This document shows positions 1 through 9,036 of a stretch of DNA of 64,000 nucleotides, in pieces; position 1 is the first letter of the stretch; every line of letters starts with the position of its first letter. Under the pieces are notes generated by a model. It saw only the letters and a program-made list of their open reading frames with translations, was not told where the DNA came from and searched no databases. A program made the translations under genes and the position numbers. This DNA comes from Carya illinoinensis (Eukaryota; Streptophyta; Magnoliopsida; Fagales; Juglandaceae), in the NCBI RefSeq assembly GCF_018687715.1, contig NC_056758.1, positions 1,984,001 to 2,048,000 on the forward strand. The letters are read 5' to 3'.

Positions 1-1615
1 AACGTGCAAGGAATCTTTCTTAAATACATGAGAGAAAGTCTCAATGTAATCAATTCCTTCTTTCTAAGTGAATCCCTTAACGACTAGTCTTACATTGTAT
101 CTCTCAATGTTACCTAATGAGTCTTTCTTTATCTTAAAAACTCATCTACATCTAATGATTTTTACCTCATTAGACAACTCAACAAGATCCCAAACTTCGT
201 TACTCTTCATAGAATTCATCTCTTCCTTCATGAAATTGTACCATAATTCTGATTTTTTGCAACTCATGACTTGTGAAAATGACTTGGGATCATTTTCGAC
301 TCCAGTGTTGTAGTCAGACTCTTGTAGATACACAACATAATCATCAGGATTACTGATCTCCTATGCCTAATAGATATTCTTAATGTTGTATCATCATATT
401 CTTGAGAAGTATGTGGTTCAACTTTTTGTTCAAACATTCTCGGCAACTCTTGAACCACTTGATCTATTGGAATGTTGTCAGTAGCTTGTGAAACTTCAAC
501 GATTGGTTATTCAACACCAGTTCGTACTTGAGGGGTGCTCTGAACAATAACCAATTTATCACTTGAGGTGAAAGGTTGGGATTCTAAATGATCATTCTCA
601 GAAACTATGTTCTTGGTTTGATTGCTTCCATTGATCAAGCCATTTTCAAGAAATTTTGCATTTCTTGATTCCACAATCCTAGTGCTGTGAGATGGACAAT
701 AAATGTGTAACCTTTAGACCTTTCAGCATATCCAATGAAATACCCATTAATAGTCCTTGGGTCCAACTTCTTCTTTTGTTGATTATAAATTCTCACTTCA
801 GACGGACATCCCCAAAAGCGCATATGTCGCAAACTCAGTTTCCAACCTTTCCATATTTCAAATGGCGTTTTAGGAATAGTCTTGGTTGGAACTCGGTTTA
901 ATATATATACTGTCATCTTAAGTGCTTCAGCCCACAAGGATTTAGGAAGATTGGATCTGCTAAGCATACTTCACACCATGTCCAATAATGTTTCGTTTCT
1001 TCTTTCTGCTGCACTATTCTAGTCCGATGAACTAGGCATGATGTATTGGGCAACAATCTCATGCTCTTGAAGAAACTTTGTTAATGACCCAGGTGCTTGT
1101 CCATCCTCTGTGTATCTACCATAATATTCTCCATCTCTATCAGATCTCACAATCTTAATTTGCTTACCACAATGTTTCTCTACTTCAGTCTTAAAGAGCT
1201 TAAAGGCGTCTAATACTTCATTATTATTATAAAGCATGTAAAAATACATATATTGTGAGTAATCATCTATAAAATAGATGAAGTATTTTTGATCATGTGA
1301 GTCCATGTTTGGACTACATATATCAGTATGTATGATTTCTAATATGTCTGAACTTTTATTGGCACCTTTCTTTGACTTGTTGGTCTTTCCCTTTATACAG
1401 TCTATACAAGTCTCAAAATCAGTAAAATCCTGAGTATTTAGTACTCTTTTATTTACTAATCTTTTAACTCTTTCTGTGGAGATATGACCTAATCTCCGGT
1501 GCCACAATTTTGAGGAATTCTCATTGATAACACATCTTTTAGTGCCAGTGTGAACATGCATTGAATCATAGGTGGTATTGTTTTGTAAATTAATGTAGTA
1601 AAGACCATCAGACAA
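1..1615 (-). pseudogene. copia pol fragments (integrase to start of RT)
   Basis: Minus-strand pieces read in order as copia pol. At 1615-1019 is GAG-pre-integrase plus integrase core, with LWHRRLGH and CIDCIKGK zinc-binding residues, HTDIC and FIDDYSQYMYF. At 967-635 is the integrase C-terminal part ([29 protein letters not shown]). At 333-142 is the region just before RT (EEMNSMKSNEVWDLVEL). The reading continues toward base 1 as an RT start resembling RLVVKGFT. A stop replaces codons near 1019, where NGVAER would be expected, and the pieces lie in different frames. Identification as copia pol is firm; the exact lineage is not determined. Confidence 0.8.
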
Positions 1616-1927
1616 TGTTCCATTTCCAACACAATCAGATTTATAAAATAAACTAAAGGATGAATTTGAAAAACTAAAGGAATATTAAAAAATTACAAGC
1701 CTTGAAATTGAAATAATATTTCTTGAAAAACTTGGAATATAAAAGGTCTTTTTTAACTTCAAAACAAATCCACTACTCAAAATTAAATAGCAAGTTCCTA
1801 TAACTTCCACATGCAAGCCCATCTTGTTTCCTGATTAGATGCTTTGCTCACTTCCCACTGGCTTCCTTACGTTTTGCAAACCCTGCAAGGAATTCAAAAT
1901 GTGGATTATTGATCCAGAGTCAATCTA

Positions 1928-2755
1928 CTATGTGTTAATATTGACATTAACCATATTAAATTCATAACAAGCAAACGAGGTTGGATTACCTTTGTTCGCA
2001 AGCCATTTCTGAAATTTGACACATTCTTTCTTCATGTGTCCATTCTTTTTATAGAAGAAACACTTAGAATATTTCTTGATTCCAACACCAACTTGGATAG
2101 GTATTTTACCTTTCCCTTTTTTGTTGACTTGAGATTTCTCCTTTTCATGCATTGCTAGCATTACACTTTCTCTTTGTTCCATCACTAGTCTTCATTCTTC
2201 TTGAACACATATGATCATTAGTTCATTAATTGACCAGTTATCTTTGTGTGTTGTATGATATTTTGAAAGGTGTATATTGGGGTGGAAAGGTGTTCAGTAG
2301 TGCACCAGGAAATATTCCGACATTTCAACATCGAGTTTCTTCAATTGAGCCACAATGTCCCTTATTTGCATGATGTACTCACGCATACCTTTCACATTAG
2401 TGAGCCTTAGGGGTGAGAATTTCATAATTAGGGTGCTTGCTAGTGCATTTTCTGAAGTGACAAATTGATCATCAATGGTTTTCAGCAAGTTTCAGGCCTT
2501 TTCATGCTGATTAACAGAACTATGAATACCAGCAGAAATTCTAGTCTTAATGAACATCATGCTGAGGCGATTAGATTGCTCATATTGTTCATAAAAGCAT
2601 GATGTCCACTGCAGTGCTGGTATCAGTAAGTGTTGGTGGTTTGTCTTTCCTAATAGCATAGTCAATGTCCATCCATCCTAAATGAAGAAGAATTCTCTCC
2701 TTCTAGACCTTATAGTTATCTCCCTTAAGTTCAAGGATATCATAATGAATATTAG
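1928..2755 (-). pseudogene. copia gag fragments with degenerate zinc knuckle
   Basis: Read on the minus strand, 2755-2294 contains UBN2-type gag text (GWMDIDYAIRKDKPPTL, then LKTIDDQFVTSENALASTL and MREYIMQIRDIVAQLKKLDVEMS). The stretch 2185-1928 contains a retroviral-type zinc knuckle in a Lys-rich tail. The knuckle reads CFFYKKNGHMKKEC, so the second Cys of the CCHC box is Tyr here. In-frame stops near 2600 and 2490 interrupt it. The product would have been the capsid/nucleocapsid protein of the element whose pol lies to the left. Confidence 0.7.
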
Positions 2756-4230
2756 AGAGACTTGCAGGTTGTACAATTGCAAAAATTATATATTACATGC
2801 TTATATTAAAACTGAGGCTTAAATAAAATTTCATGGTTTACTAATGTAAATCATACTTAAAAATTGAATCTAATGACATAAAAATTGCCCGTGAGCTAAA
2901 ATTTTAATTCAAGCAGATTCAATTATTCTTTATGATAGAATTTATCAAATTATTTACTCAATACTTATGTAAAAAGAAAGAACTTCAAGATTCCCAAGAA
3001 AGATTGGAGGGGTCACAATGGTCCCGCTTAAAATTCAGTCTCCTAGATAGAACCTCCTTAGATGTACACATTCATACTCCCACAGCAAATAATCTATTAA
3101 TGATTATAATTTAATATATATTCTTTCTAATATTAAACTTTATGATAAAACTATCAAATTATTAATTTATAATTCCTGTGAGTAAGTTATGAACAATTTG
3201 ATATTTTATCCTAAGTAATCATATAATAAAAATTCCTGTGGGATAAAATTTATTATACTAAATATGATTAATTATAATTAATGTCTAAATATTATTTATG
3301 CAATCCTAATAAATTATAATATATGATTTTTATTTAACTAAAATGCTGTGGCTATTCTTTAATTAACCAAAAATCATATTGATCACTAAACATTATACCT
3401 TTAATGCATAAGGATTAACTAAATATGAAAATAATTATAAATTGCATAATTTTAACTGAAAATAACATGTTATTATTATGCACAGAATATTCTCACAATT
3501 TAAACATAAACATTGCATAATTAAAACTATAATTATTATGCATAATATTTAATTTCATGCTTTTAACTATATGCATATATACTCATCAAAATTGCGTGTA
3601 TTAATTTAGAACATGAATAATCAATTCATGCAAACTAAATATGAGCATAATTATTAATTTTGCACAACAATCATCTAAATTGCACACAATGAAAACAAAT
3701 AATAACTATATGAAAAAATGAGCAAAATTTATAAACAAGCTAAATAAACTACAGGTCCTCCATTTCTTTTTTTAAAAAAATTGATCTAAACGACATGTCG
3801 TTTTTCCCCTAAACGGATTCAATGCTGCCTTCCTAAATGACGTGTCGTTTTTCACCAAGCCATAAACGACGTGTTGCTTAGACACGTAGTTAATCAAAGA
3901 GCACCCCAACTAAACGATATGTCATTTTTTACCAGACTATAAATGACGTGCGATTTAGCTCTAGGCTGCCCACTAAACTACATGTCCTTTGGTCGTTTGC
4001 AACCTCCAGAAATGAACAGTAACTCCAAAAAATCAATCCGAAAATCACATTTTTTGATGTCAAAAATTAATATTTTCTTCTCATAAAGCTTAGAAATGTT
4101 GTTTTGAATATGAATTTAATGTTGTTTTGAATAAAAAACAATCCAAAAACAAAACTCAATTTCTTCAAAAATCACGGCTAAAAACAGAGACAAATAGAGT
4201 ATCTGTACAATTATCAAGGCAGAGATAGAA
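2756..4230 (-). other. AT-rich leader of the decayed copia element
   Basis: No coding potential is seen. Two patterned stretches stand out. Positions 2991-3084, read on the minus strand, match the leader block of the GAG-only and Tnt1-like elements. Positions 3788-3990 hold six copies of a 16-bp palindrome. The rest is A/T-rich with scattered near-repeats. Confidence 0.5.
3788..3990. repeat. Array of six 16-bp palindromes (AAACGAYRTGTCGTTT type)
   Basis: AAACGACATGTCGTTT at 3788-3803 is a perfect palindrome. Related copies lie at 3835-3850, 3864-3879, 3912-3927, 3941-3956 and 3975-3990, each with one to four changes. Spacing is irregular (about 29-48 bp start to start). Each copy could be a binding site for a dimeric DNA-binding protein or form a hairpin in RNA. 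Confidence 0.75.
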
Positions 4231-4248
4231 CCTGGCTTTGACACTAAA

Positions 4249-4550
4249 TGTAAGCTTAATAATGATTCTATCATGCAGAATTAAACACTTAATAAGAATC
4301 AAAACTGAAAATATACAAGGAGTCATACCTCCGGCCATTGATACTTAGTCACACTTTCTCATTATTTCTCTATCTCGTTTTGGCACTTCCAAGCTCTACT
4401 CATTATATTTAAATGGTGTAAAACTGAATTGATTGAGTGAAGTGAGTTTGGGGACCAAACTGTATTATTTATAGCCAAAGCTCTCATCAAGTTTTGGTGG
4501 CTACATGTCCCACATGTTTAGTTTATCATGGGTAGTTCTAACATTCTACA
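4249..4550 (-). repeat. Putative 5' LTR of the decayed copia element
   Basis: It starts with TGTAAG next to a degenerate tRNA-Met-like primer site (GGCTTTGACACTA instead of GGCTCTGATACCA, plus-strand view) and probably ends at TTCTACA. The right boundary is uncertain by some bases because the partner LTR lies outside the window. The pseudogene homology begins soon after, which suggests the element is inserted in it or abuts it. Confidence 0.45.
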
Positions 4551-4653
4551 AACATGATGAAGACTCAGATGTGAATTATTTCAAGAGCTCCTAAAATCAA
4601 AGGGAGCTAGAGACTCGTTCCTACAAACGGTTTCCGTGAGAAATGATCAATAA

Positions 4654-5418
4654 GGCTTACCCAAAAATGTTCAAGGCGTGATAGGACTAGGCCATGCACC
4701 AATTGCTGTTCCAATTCAACTTGCTTCACACTTCGGATTTCAACCCAAATTTGCTCTATGTCTGACATCTTCCTCACACGATAGGGAGTCATTTTCTTCG
4801 GAGATGGGCCATACCATATGCTTACTGGAATCGATGTGTCACATCCATTAAGCTTTACCCCATTAACCATAAGCCGAGAAGGAGAGTACTACATAGAAGT
4901 GAGCTCAATAAAAATCAATAACAAGCTTGTTCCTCTACGCAAATCTCTCTTCTCAATCAACAAACGTGGTTTAGGAGGAACAATGATCAGCACCCCAACT
5001 CCTTACACAGTTATTGAGCACTCGATTTTCAAAACTATCACTTTTCGCCAATGAGCTCAGTGGGATACCTCAAGTAAAACCTGTGGCACCATTTGAGGTT
5101 TGTTATGACTCGAACAAGATTCTAAGCTCACGACTTGGACCTGCTGTTCCTAACATCGACCTTGAGTTGCACTCACCAGATGTCGTGTGGAGGATTTTTG
5201 GTGCAAACTTGATGGTCCGGGCAAGTAAAGGGGTGACATGTTTAGGCTTTGTGGATGAAGGGTCTCACCCAAGAGCTTCTATTGTCATAGGTGCATACCA
5301 GTTGGAGGATAATCTTCTGCAGTTTGATCTGGATAGATCAAGGCTTGGTTTTAGCTCTTTGCTACTATTTCGCCGTACCAATTGTGCCAACTTCAACTTC
5401 GCTACTACGAGTCCTTAG
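4654..5418 (+). pseudogene. Truncated EDGP/basic 7S globulin (xylanase/endoglucanase-inhibitor type) pseudogene
   Basis: Three plus-strand blocks read as the C-terminal two thirds of an extracellular aspartic-protease-like protein. About 4654-4778: GVIGLGHAPIAVPIQLASHF and PKFALCLTSSS. About 4780-5040: VIFFGDGPYHML, SFTPLTI, EYYIEVSSIKINNKLVPL and STPTPYTVIEHSIFK. About 5040-5418: VAPFEVCYDS, VPNIDLELHSPDVVWRIFGA, CLGFVDEG, SIVIGAYQLEDNLLQFDLD and a TCANFNF-like end (NCANFNF). This matches the TAXi_C half of EDGP/basic 7S globulin, secreted cell-wall glucanase-inhibitor relatives whose genes are normally intronless. Two frameshifts (near 4778 and 5040) break it, and the N-terminal half is missing upstream, where a retroelement LTR begins. 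A stop-bearing stretch at 4551-4653 may be further remnant. Confidence 0.8.
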
Positions 5419-5716
5419 AATCTTAGATCACCGAGAACTGGGAGATAGGGGGGGCTGCGTTGATCATACGTATGTACTTGGTCTCATTTTGAACAAAATA
5501 AAAGGGGTTTGTCTTGGTGATTAGCTTTGATGGTTTGTGTAATATGAAGTACCATAATACAAAATATGCTCAAATCTCAGTACGTTACTGCCTACATGCA
5601 CATCATGCAACACTACGGGGATCCCTTATCCGTGCACAAAAATTGAATATAATGTATTGTTTAGACTTATAACAAAAGGCAAATTAAGCAAGATTTAGAA
5701 AATAAATCACAAAAGG
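5419..5716. other. Spacer between pseudogene and GAG-only element
   Basis: About 300 bp with no gene or repeat that I can recognise. It ends with AAAGG, the left copy of the target duplication of the next element. Confidence 0.5.
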
Positions 5717-6130
5717 TGTTGAATTTTGTGACTTTTGTAATCCCACACCGGTGGGAAATAAGTGAGAGGCAGAATTTTGGGGTTATAAATAAGAGGCTTA
5801 GCCTCTTAGTTTAAGTGCACCAGTTGAAAGCTTATCTAGTAACTTTTGACTTTAGTTAAATTCCTCTATTAACCTTTTGTAAAAGGGGAAGATGTGTAGA
5901 GTTAAAGATTTACTAGTGGGGTAGCTTTGTGGGTGTGGTGAGGAGAAAAATTGTGTGATTGTAACAATTTTTCACATAGTGAATTTTCTTCTTTGGGTCT
6001 GGTGGTTTTTCTCCTGTTTTGGAGTTTCCACGTAAATTTCTTGTGTTATTATTATTTCTCTATTTTTCTTGTTATTCCTGCAAAGGGTAGATCCTAGGGG
6101 AGGTGAATTTGGAGGTCCAAATTTCCAACA
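5717..6130 (+). repeat. 5' LTR of GAG-only element
   Basis: 414 bp, TGTTGAATTTTG to TTTCCAACA. A TATA box (TATAAATA, 5784-5791) supplies a promoter. The sequence is identical to the 3' LTR except for one C/T difference near 5934. Confidence 0.93.
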
Positions 6131-6131
6131 A

Positions 6132-6145
6132 TTGGTATCAGAGCC
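6132..6145 (+). promoter_or_regulatory. tRNA-Met primer-binding site
   Basis: TTGGTATCAGAGCC lies one base after the 5' LTR. It is complementary to the 3' end of plant initiator tRNA-Met, the usual primer for minus-strand cDNA in copia elements. Confidence 0.9.
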
Positions 6146-6180
6146 ACTAGGTTCTTTTTGTGGGGTGGAGCTTTGGTATG

Positions 6181-6308
6181 GTAGTGTGGATACGTACAGT
6201 CTAAGGAGGTTCTGTCTAGGAGATTGGAAATTTTAAGTGTGTCCATTGTGACCCTCCAATCTTTCCTGGGAACTGACTTAGTGAGGTACTATTCATTTCT
6301 ACAGTAAA
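6181..6308 (+). promoter_or_regulatory. Leader block shared with the Tnt1-like element (possible packaging signal)
   Basis: This block between PBS and gag is nearly identical (about four mismatches by eye) to the reverse complement of 25697-25824 in the Tnt1-like element. Part of it matches 2991-3084 reversed. The LTRs of these elements are unrelated. A conserved untranslated leader in this position would suit an RNA packaging or dimerisation signal; that role is inference. Confidence 0.6.
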
Positions 6309-6320
6309 TTCATCAAAGTA

Positions 6321-7172
6321 ATGTCAGGAAGTAGGCCTTCAAATCTTGTCAAATTTGAGGTGGAGAAATTTGATGGGAGAATCAATTTTGGCTTGTGGCA
6401 AGTACAAGTCAAGGATGTCTTGATTCAATCAGGATTACACAAGGTATTGAAGGGCAGACCAATACATGAAGTCAGCACTGGTACTAGTGTGACTGGTGAA
6501 AGGAGCAGATCTAAAATGAGCGATGAAGATTGGGAGGATCTGGATTTGAGAACAACAAGTGCGATACGTCTGTGCCTGGCCAAAAATGTTCTTGCAAATG
6601 TGCATGGAATATCTACGGCAAAGGAACTCTGGGAAAAACTTGAAGAGTTGTATCAGACGAAAGGCGTCTCAAATCGTGTGTACCTGAAGGAGCAGTTTCA
6701 TACACTGCGGATGAATGAAGGTACAACTATTTCAGATCATTTAAGTGTTCTCAATGGCATTGTCGCTGAGCTAGAAGCTATTGGAGTTAAAATTGATGAT
6801 GAGGATCAAGCCTTGAGACTCATCTGGTCTCTTCCACTTTCCTATGAGCACATGAAACCTATTTTGATACATGGGAAGGAGAAAATAATTTTTTCAGAAG
6901 TTACCAGTAAAATCTTTTCTGAAGAGAGAAGACTAAGTAGTGGAAGTAATGCTCCACTTGAGAACTCAGTAATGGTAGCAGCTGGAAATGGGAAGATGAA
7001 GAACTCCATGAAGAAGAAAGTAGTCTGCTGGGAGTGTGGACAATCTGGGCACGTCAAGAAAAATTGTCCAAGAGCTGGAGCAGGTTCGGCAAGTGGCTCC
7101 AAGTCAGTACATGGAGATACTGGAAATGATGCTAATATTGTGTCTCTCTCCATGGAAGATTTTGCTCTTTAA
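6321..7172 (+). CDS. copia GAG polyprotein of the non-autonomous element
   Basis: 283 codons, uninterrupted. The N-terminal part has the copia gag signature (FEVEKFDGRINFGLWQVQV, then WEDLDLRTTSAIRLCL, ELWEKLEELYQTK, LKEQFHTLRMNEGT and the UBN2 domain). A CCHC zinc knuckle, CWECGQSGHVKKNC, lies near residues 236-249. The chosen ATG directly follows the shared leader and gives the same MxGS...KFEVEKFDG start as the gag of the Tnt1-like element, to which it is clearly but distantly related. The protein would form the virus-like particle and bind the RNA. It ends shortly after the knuckle with a natural-looking stop. No protease motif follows. Confidence 0.9.
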   Translation: MSGSRPSNLVKFEVEKFDGRINFGLWQVQVKDVLIQSGLHKVLKGRPIHEVSTGTSVTGERSRSKMSDEDWEDLDLRTTSAIRLCLAKNVLANVHGISTAKELWEKLEELYQTKGVSNRVYLKEQFHTLRMNEGTTISDHLSVLNGIVAELEAIGVKIDDEDQALRLIWSLPLSYEHMKPILIHGKEKIIFSEVTSKIFSEERRLSSGSNAPLENSVMVAAGNGKMKNSMKKKVVCWECGQSGHVKKNCPRAGAGSASGSKSVHGDTGNDANIVSLSMEDFAL

Positions 7173-7527
7173 AAAGAGACATGTACATCCTCATGGCATG
7201 CCGCTAATTCCCAAAGTTGCCATGATAGAGGATGTGTTAATATTAGCGGGTCCACAAATTTGCATACAGGCATTGGTTTGGCATTGATACAGGGTGTGTG
7301 GTGGAAATTAATGTCGATGGCTGATGAACTTCCAGGAGAGCCAAACGTGGAAGTTACACCATAATTTTCAGCAAGGTTGTTTTCGACATGGGCCGAAGTG
7401 AAATGCTTGGAATTGGTTTATTCTGAGTGGATATGCTTTTATGGTGAAGCATGATAGCGAAAGCTATGAAGATCTTCATTGAGGTGAAGTTTGGCTGTGG
7501 GACCAGTCAAAGTCACAAGGTGGAGAT
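7173..7527 (+). other. Untranslated 3' internal region of the GAG-only element
   Basis: 355 bp between the gag stop and the 3' LTR. No pol motif is recognisable in any frame. It ends in the polypurine tract AAGGTGGAGA (about 7518-7527). Confidence 0.7.
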
Positions 7528-7941
7528 TGTTGAATTTTGTGACTTTTGTAATCCCACACCGGTGGGAAATAAGTGAGAGGCAGAATTTTGGGGTTATAAA
7601 TAAGAGGCTTAGCCTCTTAGTTTAAGTGCACCAGTTGAAAGCTTATCTAGTAACTTTTGACTTTAGTTAAATTCCTCTATTAACCTTTTGTAAAAGGGGA
7701 AGATGTGTAGAGTTAAAGATTTACTAGTGGGGTAGTTTTGTGGGTGTGGTGAGGAGAAAAATTGTGTGATTGTAACAATTTTTCACATAGTGAATTTTCT
7801 TCTTTGGGTCTGGTGGTTTTTCTCCTGTTTTGGAGTTTCCACGTAAATTTCTTGTGTTATTATTATTTCTCTATTTTTCTTGTTATTCCTGCAAAGGGTA
7901 GATCCTAGGGGAGGTGAATTTGGAGGTCCAAATTTCCAACA
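7528..7941 (+). repeat. 3' LTR of GAG-only element
   Basis: 414-bp partner of 5717-6130, followed by the target duplication AAAGG at 7942-7946. Confidence 0.93.
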
Positions 7942-7946
7942 AAAGG

Positions 7947-8800
7947 ATCATGATCTGGCGTGAACTACAGGTTTTTAACTACAGTGGTTCATGGGTATGA
8001 AAGAAAGGACCCTCCAAATACGCATGATGGATTAATGTATTCATTAGCTGTTTTATTTGATGGTTCTCGCTTGTTTGAATAGTAATATGAGAAGGGATTA
8101 TTTTGGATAAAAGTTAAAAAGTTAAATAAAATATTATTATAATATTATTTTTTAATTTTATTATTATTTTGAGATTTGAAAATTTTGACAAATTTATTAT
8201 ATTTTATATGATAATTTGAAAAAATTATAATAATGAATCCAAATGAACCATAAATCTATCTTATCTTTTGGTCCAATCTTTCTCTTTGGTTTTTCTTTTT
8301 CTTGTTTGCTTGCTAGGAAAATACCGATCTATTTATATTGTTATTTTTTTAACAAATAATGAGCAAAATAAGGAATTTTAGCATAGTTTAAGTTGTGGAT
8401 TTTCTAAATCATAACATTGAACATAGGGATTTTGCAAATTAGTTTATTTATTAATTAATTTAAAGAATTATCGTGTTAATACTTATCAAATTTAGTACCA
8501 AGGACAAAACTTGCCATTAAATTTAAGAGAAATACTTTTAATATATAAATGCAGTGAGATTGAGAAATTATTTATTATTTATACTAATTAATTTCACTTT
8601 GAGAATAATGTTTAAAATATTTATGAATATTAATTTAAACCTGAAAAAATAATTAAAATTCCGAAAAAAAATCTTGAAAATAAAGAACTCATTGCCACAT
8701 TAGGATATATAAAGTGGGTCCCTTGCTACGTGTGCCGTCCAATAACAAAACAGCATAGGCCAAATTACGAGACGACGACCACTTAAGACTAAACTGGCAA
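7947..8800. other. AT-rich spacer and promoter region of SPCS3
   Basis: No gene is seen. A TATA-like TATATAAA at about 8707-8714 could serve the downstream gene. A pyrimidine-rich CTCTCTC tract at about 8880-8907, in the presumed 5' UTR, is typical of plant leaders. Confidence 0.35.
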
Positions 8801-9036
8801 AAGAAACATTGATCATAAAGCTAAAAACCCTCCAAATTTTCTACGAATGCTGCTGTTCTTATTTGTCGCACGCACGTTTGACTCTCTCTCTCTCCCTCTC
8901 TCTCCCATTTCCAGAGCAGACCCCATAGCCGTCTGAAGCATTAGCAGTGCTGTAGGCAAAACAAGAGGTGTCGGGAAGGAACCAAAATAAACTTCAGAAA
9001 CCCAGAAATACCCCAAATTTCAATTAACCAAGCAAA

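Larger units (their letters stand above)
1..4550 (-). mobile_element. Decayed Ty1/copia LTR retrotransposon, cut by the window edge
   Basis: On the minus strand the order from right to left is a putative LTR (about 4249-4550), a degenerate primer-binding site (about 4231-4248), a long AT-rich leader, gag pieces, integrase pieces and the start of reverse transcriptase. The element runs off the left edge, so the other LTR and any target duplication cannot be seen. The coding part is broken by several stops and frameshifts, so this is an old non-functional copy. The roughly 1.5 kb between PBS and gag is unusually long. It contains a leader block shared with two other elements in the window (2991-3084) and an array of short palindromes (3788-3990). 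Confidence 0.8.
5717..7941 (+). mobile_element. GAG-only non-autonomous copia element (TR-GAG type), 2,225 bp
   Basis: Two 414-bp LTRs (TGTTG...CCAACA) flank one gag ORF and no protease, integrase or reverse transcriptase. The 5-bp target duplication AAAGG is perfect (5712-5716 and 7942-7946). The primer site TTGGTATCAGAGCC directly follows the 5' LTR (6132-6145), and a purine tract AAGGTGGAGA directly precedes the 3' LTR. The LTRs differ at one base that I found (GTAGCTTTG against GTAGTTTTG), so insertion is recent. With no enzymes it must be mobilised in trans. Non-autonomous elements carrying only GAG are known in plants as TR-GAGs. Confidence 0.92.

Noticed and set aside
4607..4870. 87-codon minus-strand ORF
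   Set aside because: It is antisense to the EDGP-type pseudogene, whose plus-strand reading matches the family.
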